Shown here piece after piece: positions 18,262-26,000 of a stretch of 64,000 nucleotides of DNA. The DNA comes from an uncultured Prevotellaceae bacterium (GTDB lineage Bacteria; Bacteroidota; Bacteroidia; Bacteroidales; Bacteroidaceae). The DNA lies in assembly GCA_900316975.1 (NCBI GenBank), contig ONFA01000002.1:91314-155313 (forward strand), read 5' to 3'. A program made the position numbers and the translations under genes. Position 1 is the stretch's first letter; every line of letters begins with the position of its first letter. The notes below the pieces were generated by a model that had not been told where the DNA came from, searched no databases, and was given only the letters and a program-made list of their open reading frames with translations.

Positions 18262-19578
18262 TTACTTTATATTATATGTATAGATGTGTGGTTCTTCGGG
18301 TTTGGTGTTCTCGTCGTAAGGATTGAAGGTGTAGGGTTTGTAGTCGCCAAGAGGATAGCCCGTCACGACGAGATAGACGTCTTTGGTGTCAGCTGGCAGA
18401 TTCATCTTCAGCACACCTTTGGCACCTGTGGCGATGTCGCCATAGGTGGCATGGGCCTTGTCGTTCACGGCCACGAGTCGGTAGGCGTAGCCGTCGTTCT
18501 TGTCGGCACCCGTGAACTTCACCTTCACGGTCGGCTTTCCTTGGGTGTCGAGTTTGACGATGTTGGCACCAAACACCTGCAAGGGCTTCTGGTTCACAAA
18601 CTCGCCTGCATACTTCTTGTTTGCCTCGTGCTTGCCGGGGAAGTCGAAGGTGAGCAGGCGTGAGTAGCAATCGACGGCTTCTTTGGCAAAGTCCTCGTTG
18701 CTGAGGTTGAACATCTTCATGTAGGTGGAGGCGGGGTCGTCGCCACGCTTGCCGGCACGGAAGAGGTCGCCGATGACGGTGAGTCCGTGCTTCATGCTCC
18801 AGTATTCGAGCAGATAGGGTGAGTGGTATATGTTTTCGCCATCGAGGAAACGCAGGTTGGCGTGGTCGATGAAGGCTTTCCAGTGGTAGTTCTCGTCGGT
18901 GGGCCATTCGGGGTTCACATTCCAGAGCATCCATTGGCTGCACATCTCGAATATGCCGCCACCGCCCCAACTCTCGCCCTGACGGTCGCAGGCTATCATC
19001 GACTGGAACGAGTGGCCGAGTTCGTGGGCGATGCAGTTCAACTTCTTGTCTTGCACACGGTTGGGGGCAATCCACAGGGCGCCAATCACTCCGTCGTAGT
19101 CGCCACCGTAGGCGGTGCCTTCGAGCGAGTAGTTGAGCATCACCATCATGCGATACTTGTCAGCATTTGAACCGGGTTTGATGAATTTAAGGTCATTCTT
19201 GTAATAGTCATAGAAAGTTTGGATGCGTCCTATGAGGTTCATCAAGTCCACCTTCATATTGTGTCCTTCAAGGTCGGGAGCCTTGCTCAAATCGGGACCA
19301 AAAGGCTTTTCCCAGAAGACGATCACGTCATCGGTATAAGCGCAACGGGCAAAACTCCATTTCGAGGCAGCCTTAGTGAAGTCGTTATCCCTCAAGTCTT
19401 GCGGAATATAGACCTCCTTACCCTGTGGAGCGTCGTAGATGGGAGTTCTGACGACCTCGGTCATGGTTGTCTTGGTTTGGGCTTCGATGGTGGTTTGAGC
19501 AGATGTTGGACAAGCAAGTCCGAGCATCAAAAGTACAGACAAAGAAAATCCTTGCCTGTTTTTCTTGTTAGTTTTCAT
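18262..19578 (-). CDS. Exported HExxH protein, DUF6055-like
   Basis: 438 residues with a signal peptide ending about residue 28 (CPTSAQ). A zinc-metallopeptidase motif, HELGH, is present near residue 185, followed by GGGGIFEMCSQWM. The acidic residues downstream could complete a gluzincin site. The C-terminal 110 residues form a separate beta-rich domain (VKVKFTGADKNDGYAYRLVA). I believe it belongs to DUF6055; peptidase activity is inferred from the motif. It has a consensus promoter upstream and is divergent from the NifU-like operon. Confidence 0.75.
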   Translation of the reverse strand: MKTNKKNRQGFSLSVLLMLGLACPTSAQTTIEAQTKTTMTEVVRTPIYDAPQGKEVYIPQDLRDNDFTKAASKWSFARCAYTDDVIVFWEKPFGPDLSKAPDLEGHNMKVDLMNLIGRIQTFYDYYKNDLKFIKPGSNADKYRMMVMLNYSLEGTAYGGDYDGVIGALWIAPNRVQDKKLNCIAHELGHSFQSMIACDRQGESWGGGGIFEMCSQWMLWNVNPEWPTDENYHWKAFIDHANLRFLDGENIYHSPYLLEYWSMKHGLTVIGDLFRAGKRGDDPASTYMKMFNLSNEDFAKEAVDCYSRLLTFDFPGKHEANKKYAGEFVNQKPLQVFGANIVKLDTQGKPTVKVKFTGADKNDGYAYRLVAVNDKAHATYGDIATGAKGVLKMNLPADTKDVYLVVTGYPLGDYKPYTFNPYDENTKPEEPHIYTYNIK

Positions 19579-19623
19579 TGTTTCAGTGATTTAATAATTA
19601 GCTAATCGTAAAAAATCATGCCA

Positions 19624-19654
19624 CAAAGTTACAGATTTTCTCTTTTTTTACAAA
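19624..19654 (-). promoter_or_regulatory. Consensus promoter for the HExxH protein gene
   Basis: Minus strand: TTTG, 19 bases, TAACTTTG, a perfect match to the Bacteroidetes consensus and spacing, 46 bases before the start. Confidence 0.85.
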
Positions 19655-19715
19655 AAAAATAGGGTCAATTGAAAAGATTTTCTCCTTTTTCTACGCTCTT
19701 CTTATTTTTATTTAC

Positions 19716-19723
19716 TAATTTTG
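19716..19723 (+). promoter_or_regulatory. -7 element for NifU-like/GGGtGRT operon
   Basis: TAATTTTG matches TAnnTTTG about 70 bases before the first gene. No TTTG lies at the proper -33 distance. Confidence 0.5.
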
Positions 19724-19791
19724 CAAGCATTTTCAAAGCATTTTGATGAAAACACATTTATATTATTAATCAATAAATTTGGTTTACAATT

Positions 19792-20493
19792 ATGGTTTAT
19801 TCTAAAGAAGTACAGGAAATGTGCTGTGTAGCCAAAGGCCCCAACCACGGACCCGCTCCAATTCCCGAAGAGGGTAAGTGGATTCAGGCTAAGGAAATCA
19901 AGGACATTTCTGGCATGACACACGGCATTGGCTGGTGTGCTCCCCAGCAGGGTTGCTGCAAGTTGTCTCTCAACGTGAAGGAAGGTATCATCGAGGAATG
20001 TCTCGTTGAGACCATTGGTTGCTCTGGTATGACTCACTCTGCCGCTATGGCATCGGAGATTCTGCCCGGCAAGACCATCCTCGAGGCTCTCAACACCGAC
20101 CTTGTTTGCGATGCCATCAACACTGCCATGCGCGAACTCTTCCTCCAGATTGTCTATGGTCGCACTCAGAGTGCATTCTCAGAGGGCGGTCTCGTGATTG
20201 GCGCTGGTTTGGAAGACCTCGGCAAGGGACTCGTTTCACAGTGTGGTACACTCTACGGCACCAAGTTGAAGGGAACTCGCTATCTCCAACTCACCGAAGG
20301 TTACATCACCAAGATGTTCCTCGACGAGGACAACGAGGTTTGTGGCTACGAGTATGTTCACATGGGTAAGTTCATGGAGGCTGTGAAGAAAGGCATGGAC
20401 GCTAATGAGGCTCTCAAGAGCGTTACAGGCACTTATGGCCGCACGAAGCCTGAACAGGGAGTTGTTAAATCTATTGACCCACGTAAAGAATAA
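19792..20493 (+). CDS. NifU-like iron-sulfur scaffold family protein
   Basis: 233 residues. It has three clustered cysteine regions: EMCCVAKGPNHG, GWCAPQQGCCKL and ETIGCSGMTHSA, the last resembling the NifU/IscU scaffold core (IGC-G---ASAS). It may bind or deliver an Fe-S cluster. It is longer than IscU and lacks a classic third Cys arrangement, so the role is not certain. Fifteen bases downstream is the GGGtGRT gene; these two families are regularly found together in anaerobes, which suggests a joint function. Confidence 0.8.
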   Translation: MVYSKEVQEMCCVAKGPNHGPAPIPEEGKWIQAKEIKDISGMTHGIGWCAPQQGCCKLSLNVKEGIIEECLVETIGCSGMTHSAAMASEILPGKTILEALNTDLVCDAINTAMRELFLQIVYGRTQSAFSEGGLVIGAGLEDLGKGLVSQCGTLYGTKLKGTRYLQLTEGYITKMFLDEDNEVCGYEYVHMGKFMEAVKKGMDANEALKSVTGTYGRTKPEQGVVKSIDPRKE

Positions 20494-20508
20494 GGAGGAA
20501 ACAAGACT

Positions 20509-21519
20509 ATGATTAGAGAAGTTAAATTCGAGTCACAAGACCGTCGCATGAAGCAGATTCTCGCTGCTTTGAACGAGAACGGCATTTCCTCTATCGAAGA
20601 GGCTAACGAAATCTGCGAGAAGGCAGGTCTCGACCCATACATGACATGTGAAGAAACTCAGCGCATTTGCTTCGAGAACGCTAAGTGGGCATACGTTGTA
20701 GGTTCTGCCATCGCTCTGAAGAAGGGCTGCAAGAACGCTGCCGACGCTGCCGAGGCTATCGGTATCGGCTTGCAGGCTTTCTGCATCCCTGGTTCTGTGG
20801 CTGACGACCGCAAGGTGGGTATCGGTCACGGTAACCTCGCTGCTCGTTTGCTCCGCGAGGAGACTGAGTGTTTCGCCTTCCTGGCAGGTCACGAGTCTTT
20901 CGCTGCTGCCGAAGGTGCCATCAAGATTGCCGAGATGGCCAACAAGGTGCGCAAGAAGCCACTCCGTTGCATCCTCAACGGTCTGGGCAAAGACGCTGCC
21001 ATGATTATTTCTCGTATTAACGGTTTCACATACGTGCAGACGAAGTTCGACTACTTCACTGGCAAACTCGAAGTGGTGAAGACGAAGGCTTACTCTGACG
21101 GTCCTCGTGCCAAGGTGAACTGCTACGGTGCTGACGATGTTCGCGAAGGTGTTGCCATCCTCTGGAAGGAGAACGTGGATGTGTCTATCACAGGTAACTC
21201 TACTAACCCAACCCGTTTCCAGCACCCAGTGGCTGGCACCTACAAGAAGGAGCGCATCCTCGCTGGCAAGCCTTACTTCTCAGTGGCATCAGGTGGCGGT
21301 ACTGGTCGTACACTGCACCCCGACAACATGGCTGCAGGTCCTGCATCTTACGGCATGACTGATACCCTCGGTCGTATGCACTCTGACGCTCAGTTCGCAG
21401 GTTCTTCTTCGGTTCCTGCTCACGTGGAGATGATGGGCTTCCTCGGCATTGGCAACAACCCAATGGTAGGTTGCACTGTAGCCTGTGCCGTGAACGTGGC
21501 TTTGGCTCTCAACAAGTAA
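20509..21519 (+). CDS. GGGtGRT family protein
   Basis: 336 residues. The name-giving motif is plain: SGGGTGRTLHPDNMA near residue 265. Other conserved-looking parts are GLDPYMTCEETQRIC and SVPAHVEMMGFLGIGNNPM. The family is widespread in anaerobes, always near the NifU-like partner, and has no experimentally assigned reaction that I know. The codon use is strongly biased toward C-ending codons compared with neighbours, suggesting high expression. A ribosome site AAGGAGGAAA precedes the start, and a terminator follows. Confidence 0.88.
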   Translation: MIREVKFESQDRRMKQILAALNENGISSIEEANEICEKAGLDPYMTCEETQRICFENAKWAYVVGSAIALKKGCKNAADAAEAIGIGLQAFCIPGSVADDRKVGIGHGNLAARLLREETECFAFLAGHESFAAAEGAIKIAEMANKVRKKPLRCILNGLGKDAAMIISRINGFTYVQTKFDYFTGKLEVVKTKAYSDGPRAKVNCYGADDVREGVAILWKENVDVSITGNSTNPTRFQHPVAGTYKKERILAGKPYFSVASGGGTGRTLHPDNMAAGPASYGMTDTLGRMHSDAQFAGSSSVPAHVEMMGFLGIGNNPMVGCTVACAVNVALALNK

Positions 21520-21536
21520 AACAGACATTATTAGAT

Positions 21537-21578
21537 AAAAGAGGCTCGCCTCCGTCATTGGCGGGGTGGGTCTCTTTT
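21537..21578 (+). terminator. Terminator after GGGtGRT gene
   Basis: AAAAGAG pairs with CTCTTTT at the outer stem, with an inner GC-rich helix (CGCC/GGCG), ending in T's. It is 18 bases past the stop. Confidence 0.7.
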
Positions 21579-21622
21579 GTATTACAATCTTATCACTATC
21601 TACCTATTATTAAAAAACTATC

Positions 21623-22435
21623 ATGAAGAAAAATCTATTCTTTGGCGCATTGTTCGCTACGGTCTTGCTGGCAAGTTGTGACAGCAAGGAAGAAGGTACC
21701 ATCAACGGTCTGTTCTCAGTGAGCGAGACACAGCAAGTGAAGTTCTCAAGTGGTAACCTGCAATACACCAAGTCAACCAAAACCTTCCAATTTGCCGAGC
21801 ATCAGTGGAATGTCATAGGCGATTTGGATAAGGACTTCGACGAGAAGGACACATTCGACCTCTTTGCTTGGGGCAGTGGTGACAATCCACGTCCAGAAGA
21901 ACTGGAAGAAGAGGAAGGTGCCACATTCGTTGACTGGGGCACTCAACCCATTGCCAACGGCGGCGACTACAAATGGCGTACGCTCACCAACACAGAGTGG
22001 GACTATCTGATACGGAAACGTCCCAATGCCCTCAACCTGCTTGCCTATGGAGCAATTGAGAACACAAAGGGTATCATCCTGTTGCCTGATGCCTGGGAGC
22101 AGCCAGAAGGAGTGCAGTTCGTATCGTTGGTGGACACGGTCGATGTCACCTATAGCAGCATGAACGTCAAGAATTGGACTAAAGAAACAGACCTCACCCC
22201 TCTCAACACATATGATGCCGCCACTTGGCAGAAGATGGAAGATGCCGGTGCTGTTTTCCTGCCCTACAATGTGAAGGGATTCTCTCGCGACGAACAATTG
22301 GGCGAAGGTCAATATTGGTCAAACACCGATAGCGAAATGGATTTCGCGAACAACTTCATTTGGCCTGACAGAGGCTGTTCAATTGATGCCTTCGTGATGG
22401 GTGTACGTTTGGTGAAGGACGTGGTGAAAGAATAA
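21623..22435 (+). CDS. Lipoprotein of unknown function
   Basis: 270 residues with a lipobox LLASC (Cys19). After it comes VSETQQVKFSSGNLQY, a phrase I associate with many paralogous Bacteroidetes lipoproteins that describe data-like beta-rich folds. TNTEWDYLIRKRPNA and FLPYNVKG resemble parts of formylglycine-generating-enzyme-like (sulfatase-modifying factor) domains, but no catalytic cysteines are seen. It is monocistronic, between two terminators. Function is unknown. Confidence 0.75.
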   Translation: MKKNLFFGALFATVLLASCDSKEEGTINGLFSVSETQQVKFSSGNLQYTKSTKTFQFAEHQWNVIGDLDKDFDEKDTFDLFAWGSGDNPRPEELEEEEGATFVDWGTQPIANGGDYKWRTLTNTEWDYLIRKRPNALNLLAYGAIENTKGIILLPDAWEQPEGVQFVSLVDTVDVTYSSMNVKNWTKETDLTPLNTYDAATWQKMEDAGAVFLPYNVKGFSRDEQLGEGQYWSNTDSEMDFANNFIWPDRGCSIDAFVMGVRLVKDVVKE

Positions 22436-22460
22436 CATCTGATCATCTCCAGTTATATGG

Positions 22461-22498
22461 AAAAAAGCTCGTACCTGTTGTTGGGTACGAGCTTTTTT
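22461..22498 (+). terminator. Strong intrinsic terminator
   Basis: AAAAAAGCTCGTACC (22461-22475) pairs perfectly with GGTACGAGCTTTTTT (22484-22498). The loop is eight bases. It should work in both directions. Confidence 0.93.
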
Positions 22499-22518
22499 AC
22501 TTTCAATGAGTCATTCAT

Positions 22519-22712
22519 AACGTCAGTTCGGTATAAGAGCACTCACGGTTCGGAAGTCCTTTTACCGCTTTGCGGGCTTTAGAAAAACAAGAAAAAATAA
22601 AAAAATACAAGAAAAAAAGCATTTCACTTTCTCTATTTTTTCTTATTTTTTTTTGTTTTTTCTTGTTTTTTTCAAGCCGCCGAAGGCGTAATTCTTACAC
22701 CGAACTCACGTT
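22519..22712. mobile_element. MITE-like element, copy 1
   Basis: A 194-bp non-coding element with imperfect terminal inverted repeats (AACGTCAGTTCGGTATAAGA on the left; its complement with two changes on the right). An identical ATTCAT hexamer flanks both ends (22513-22518 and 22713-22718) and fits a target duplication. The middle is a long A/T hairpin. A second copy in reverse orientation lies at 25451. The right end falls in the stop codon of the neighbouring gene. Confidence 0.78.
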
Positions 22713-23766
22713 ATTCATAGTGTCTGATTCTTACATCGATGCCATCAGCCTTGAGCAGGGAGGGTAGGGCAGACACATCCGTTTGTCCGTAGTGGTAAGG
22801 GAAGAGCACCTTAGGCTTCACGATGCGGGCAGCACGGGCGAGTTGTTCAGGCGTCATCGTGTAGGGTTGGTTGCAGGGGAGGAAAGCGATGTCAATATCC
22901 TTGATGTCCGCCATTTCGGGAATGTCCTCCGTGTCGCCTGCAATGTAGATGCGCAATCCGTCCAGTGTGAGGATGTAGCCGTTGTCACGTCCTTTAGGGT
23001 GGAACTGCGTGTGACCTTCAGTCGTGTTATAAGCCGGAACAGCCTCTACCGTGATGCCAAAGTTGAGGTCTTCCTTGTTGCCATTGTCCATCACCAACCC
23101 ATAGCCCATCATGTCTGCACATCTGCGGTTTGTGATGAAACGTGTGTTCACACGAGTCAGTTGCTTGATGGCCTCTTGGTCAAAATGGTCGCCATGCTCA
23201 TGCGTCACAAAGATGAAGTCAGGTTGTGGCACCTTCGTGTAGTCGATGGTGCGGTTGCCCAATTTCCTCACAGGGTCAATCTCCAGTTCCATGTCGTCAT
23301 ACTGGATGCGGATGCTGGCATGCACCAGTGCATACAGTCGCACAGTCTTTCCGCTCTTCGTCTTGAAAATGTCCACCTCTGTCATGTCCTTCGTCACAGG
23401 CATCTGCTTCTCTTTCCAAGCCAGGATGCCACCCTGCATGTTCGTCACCTGATAGTTTTCGGCAGCCAATAGTCCTGCCGCATTAGAGGCTCTTCTGCCA
23501 CTTTTGCAATACACTGCCACCATCCTGTCCGTGCTCAGTTTCTTCTTCGCCTCCTGTATGAAAGCGTTGCTGTTCACGTCGATGTTGATGGCACCCATCA
23601 AGTGCCCTTCTGCATATTCCTCGGCAGTTCTCACATCGACCAGTTGCACGTCGGGGCTGTCAATCAAGGTTGCAAACTCTTCTACCGAAACATTTTGGAA
23701 TGCTTGGCTGCAAGCCGAGGTGCTCATCCCCAGCATGCCCATGATGAATGTCATTAATTTGTTCAT
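22711..23766 (-). CDS. Rhodanese / metallo-beta-lactamase-fold fusion lipoprotein
   Basis: 351 residues. A signal peptide with Cys19 (STSAC) suggests a lipoprotein. Residues about 24-120 are a rhodanese domain with active-site C87 in VYCKSGRRAS. Residues about 135-351 are an UlaG-like metallo-hydrolase domain with HEHGDH at 189-194, then later NTTEGHTQFHPKGR and AGDTED. Fusions of sulfurtransferase and metallo-hydrolase recall persulfide dioxygenases, but order and UlaG-likeness differ, so substrate is open. The stop codon TAA is partly provided by the MITE-like element. Confidence 0.88.
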   Translation of the reverse strand: MNKLMTFIMGMLGMSTSACSQAFQNVSVEEFATLIDSPDVQLVDVRTAEEYAEGHLMGAINIDVNSNAFIQEAKKKLSTDRMVAVYCKSGRRASNAAGLLAAENYQVTNMQGGILAWKEKQMPVTKDMTEVDIFKTKSGKTVRLYALVHASIRIQYDDMELEIDPVRKLGNRTIDYTKVPQPDFIFVTHEHGDHFDQEAIKQLTRVNTRFITNRRCADMMGYGLVMDNGNKEDLNFGITVEAVPAYNTTEGHTQFHPKGRDNGYILTLDGLRIYIAGDTEDIPEMADIKDIDIAFLPCNQPYTMTPEQLARAARIVKPKVLFPYHYGQTDVSALPSLLKADGIDVRIRHYE

Positions 23767-23778
23767 GTGTGAAAGATT

Positions 23779-24054
23779 TTATTTGAATACAAACAGATAC
23801 AGGATGAAACCTGCCAGCGCCACCTGTAGCAGCAAAATGGCAGGTAAACCATACTTGAATTTCTTGTGCATCGTCTTGTGGTGCCACACCTTCATGCCCA
23901 ACAAGGCACCGATGCTGCCGCCAGCCACTGCCAGCCACAACAACGCCGCTTCCGAGATGCGCCATTTGTTTCGGCGTGCCTTCCACTTGTCAATGCCATA
24001 GATGAAAAACGTGAGGACATTGATGACGATGAGACTGGCCAGCAGGTACTTCAT
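23779..24054 (-). CDS. DUF1294 small membrane protein
   Basis: 91 residues with three hydrophobic segments. YGIDKWKARRNKWRISE followed by AGGSIGALLGMKVWHHKT is the DUF1294 signature. Function is unknown. It is 12 bases upstream of the rhodanese fusion gene and probably shares its transcript; a near-consensus promoter precedes it. Confidence 0.92.
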   Translation of the reverse strand: MKYLLASLIVINVLTFFIYGIDKWKARRNKWRISEAALLWLAVAGGSIGALLGMKVWHHKTMHKKFKYGLPAILLLQVALAGFILYLFVFK

Positions 24055-24074
24055 GCATATTATTTATTTGTTTG

Positions 24075-24106
24075 CAAAGGTAGAAGATTTTGATGAAAAT
24101 CCCAAA
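24075..24106 (-). promoter_or_regulatory. Promoter of DUF1294/rhodanese-fusion operon
   Basis: Minus strand: TTTG, 20 bases, TACCTTTG, 21 bases before the start codon. Confidence 0.8.
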
Positions 24107-24116
24107 TCTATCCTGC

Positions 24117-24154
24117 AAAAAGAAGGGGAAAGTGTCGTTTCCAACACCTTCCCC
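24117..24154 (-). terminator. Terminator after small exported protein
   Basis: GGGGAAAGTGT pairs with ACACCTTCCCC (one mismatch). Minus-strand transcripts end in a CTTCTTTTT tract. It lies about 55 bases past the stop of the gene at 24208. Confidence 0.7.
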
Positions 24155-24207
24155 CATTGAATGATATGAAGTGATATTATTGTTTTATCGTGATAATCTG
24201 CTTCATT

Positions 24208-24606
24208 TTATCCACCGAAGCCGCCACCCTGCTGGAAGCGCTTCATCATTTCCTCCTGAGCCTTTTGGTAAGCCTTATACTGCTCCTCGCTCAGAATTTC
24301 CTTGAGCGCCTTGTTAGTAGCCTCCTGCTGCTTCTGCATATCTTCCATGTTGAAAGCGCCGAAACCGCCACCACCTTCACTCATCTTAGCCTGCATGTCC
24401 TTAGACTGCTTCAGGAAGAGGTCATACACCTTCTTGTACTGCTCGTCAGAAAGTTGACCGGCGTCTTTAACTTGTTCTTTCATTTGGTCTGCACGACGAG
24501 TTGCCATTTCTTCTGGTTTTGGCATTTGGAACTGACCGCCACCGAACTGTGCGAATGATGAAAGCGATACGACAGCCATCATCAGAGTAAGAATGATTTT
24601 TTTCAT
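24208..24606 (-). CDS. Small exported DUF4890-like protein, paralogue A
   Basis: 132 residues with a signal peptide ending at SSFAQ (residue 19). The mature part starts FGGGQFQMPKPEEMATRRAD and is mainly helical with EEQYKAYQKAQEEMMKRF, then ends in GGGFGG. It resembles small periplasmic helical proteins of the Spy/CpxP kind in composition, but this is only a general likeness. A clearly related gene sits just upstream at 24797, so the pair arose by tandem duplication. Confidence 0.8.
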   Translation of the reverse strand: MKKIILTLMMAVVSLSSFAQFGGGQFQMPKPEEMATRRADQMKEQVKDAGQLSDEQYKKVYDLFLKQSKDMQAKMSEGGGGFGAFNMEDMQKQQEATNKALKEILSEEQYKAYQKAQEEMMKRFQQGGGFGG

Positions 24607-24711
24607 AATGATAAAGTTTAATAAATAAAGTTTAGTTAAAAGATTTGATTAGATATACTCTTTTCGATGGGTATGACGAAGCGGAAATCAAAAGGTTTAA
24701 AAGAAAAATGC

Positions 24712-24753
24712 AAAAAAAGAGGGATGCACCTATTTTTTTGATGCATTCCTCTT
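24712..24753 (-). terminator. Terminator between the tandem paralogues
   Basis: AAGAGGGATGCA pairs with TGCATTCCTCTT (one mismatch). The minus-strand T tract follows at 24712-24718. Confidence 0.75.
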
Positions 24754-24796
24754 CATGCTATTATTGACAGGGAGGAAATCCCCTTCAGGCGACACC

Positions 24797-25240
24797 TTAC
24801 AGGTTCTGACCCTGTGGACGCTGACCGCCCTGACCACGTGGACGACCTCCGCCGAAGCCACCACCTTGACCCATGCGCTGGCGGCGCTCCTGCTGAGCCT
24901 TCTGGTAAGCCTCAAACTTCTCTGCACCCAGAATCTCCTTCAGTGCGGCATTAGTAGCCTCCTGCTGCTTCTGCATGTCCTCGCGGTTGAACTGTGGACG
25001 CTCGCCCTTCTCTTGAGCCTCCTTCATTCTTGCCTGCTGCTCCTGAGCCTGCTTCAGGAAAAGGTCATACACCTTCTTGTACTGCTCGTCAGTAGTCTGA
25101 GCAGCCTCCTTCACTTGGTCGGCTCTGCGTGTAGCCATGTCTTCAGGTTTGAACTCACGGCGCTGTCCGCCGCCAAACTGTTGTGCAAATGAGGTGAGCG
25201 AAATCGCTGCCACCATCATGGTGAGAAAAAACTTTTTCAT
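24797..25240 (-). CDS. Small exported DUF4890-like protein, paralogue B
   Basis: 147 residues, signal peptide ending TSFAQQ. It shares EDMATRRADQVKEA, EQYKKVYDLFLKQ and KQQEATNAALKEIL with paralogue A. The C-terminal tail is longer and rich in Gly, Arg and Gln (GGGFGGGRPRGQGGQRPQ), a likely disordered, basic extension. Each copy has its own terminator, so they may be expressed separately. Function is unknown. Confidence 0.8.
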   Translation of the reverse strand: MKKFFLTMMVAAISLTSFAQQFGGGQRREFKPEDMATRRADQVKEAAQTTDEQYKKVYDLFLKQAQEQQARMKEAQEKGERPQFNREDMQKQQEATNAALKEILGAEKFEAYQKAQQERRQRMGQGGGFGGGRPRGQGGQRPQGQNL

Positions 25241-25450
25241 TGTGTCTGTTAAATGAGGGTTAATGTAATATGTTATTTGTTGTAATCACATCATTAAGAC
25301 CATTTCGTTATCGCAAAGTTTATTCCTTTTACTAATTTTAACTCGAAGACACAAAAAAGAAATCTATTCAGCGAATCGCCCTCGGTGGTGGATTTTAAGA
25401 AACACATTGCCATAATTAGAATAATTTTATTCACAAATTTTGATAATTAT

Positions 25451-25646
25451 AACGTGAGTTCGGTGTAAGAATTACGCCTTCGGCGGCTTTAGAAAAATAT
25501 GAGAAAACAAAAGAAAATAAGAAGAAATAGAGAAAGTGGAGTGCTTTTTTTCTTGTATTTTTCTATTTTTTTTCTTGTTTTTCTAAAGCCCGCAAAGCGG
25601 TAAAAAGAACTTCCGAAATTAAGTTCTCTTATACCGAACTGACGTC
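25451..25646. mobile_element. MITE-like element, copy 2 (inverted)
   Basis: A 196-bp copy of the element at 22519-22712 in opposite orientation: it begins AACGTGAGTTCGGTGTAAGA and ends with the TATAAGAG-type arm. The internal A/T hairpin is kept. No clear target duplication is seen here. Between the gene at 25240 and the tRNA at 25786 there is otherwise no coding signal. Confidence 0.78.
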
Positions 25647-25696
25647 AAATTAGTTTCAGAAAAAGCAAGTTGAAGTTCTTGCGCTGAATTGTTACA

Positions 25697-25729
25697 CAAA
25701 AAAAGATGCCAGCGTAAAACACTGGCATC
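25697..25729 (-). terminator. Terminator after tRNA gene
   Basis: GATGCCAGCGT pairs with ACACTGGCATC (one G-T type change). A minus-strand T tract follows at 25697-25704. Confidence 0.8.
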
Positions 25730-25785
25730 TCTCCTCCTTTTAGGTAATGAAACAGCCCCTCTCGCTGTTGCACTTTGAAAGTGCG

Positions 25786-25860
25786 TAGGGACGATCGGGT
25801 TCGAACCGATGACCTCTGCAATGTGACTGCAGCGCTCTAAACCAACTGGGCTACGCCCCT
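25786..25860 (-). tRNA. tRNA-Val, anticodon CAC
   Basis: A 75-base cloverleaf on the minus strand. The acceptor AGGGGCG pairs with CGTCCCT, the D arm is GCCC..GAGC, the anticodon stem CTGCA/TGCAG encloses GTCACAT, and the T arm is ATCGG-TTCGAAC-CCGAT. With U33 fixed, positions 34-36 are CAC (valine GUG codons). No CCA is encoded. A near-consensus promoter and a terminator flank it. Confidence 0.85.
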
Positions 25861-25880
25861 CTCATTACCGTTACCGAGTG

Positions 25881-25911
25881 CAAAGGTACGCATTTTCTCC
25901 AAATCCACAAG
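25881..25911 (-). promoter_or_regulatory. Promoter of tRNA-Val
   Basis: Minus strand: CTTG, 19 bases, TACCTTTG; one mismatch, correct spacing, 20 bases before the tRNA 5' end. Confidence 0.65.
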
Positions 25912-25938
25912 CATCTTCCCCGTTTTTTCTGCAAATAT

Positions 25939-25969
25939 TTTTTCTTTTCCCCATTTCTCCCTACATTTG
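25939..25969 (+). promoter_or_regulatory. Promoter of PHP-domain gene
   Basis: TTTT, 19 bases, TACATTTG. One mismatch in the -33 box. It implies a short leader before the ATG at 26001. Confidence 0.6.
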
Positions 25970-26000
25970 TAGTTGTATAACATCTACTTTGAAGACAGAT

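Noticed and set aside
25786..25860. Alternative anticodon readings of the tRNA (TCA or GTC)
   Set aside because: Only the CAC reading keeps U at position 33 and five paired bases in the anticodon stem.
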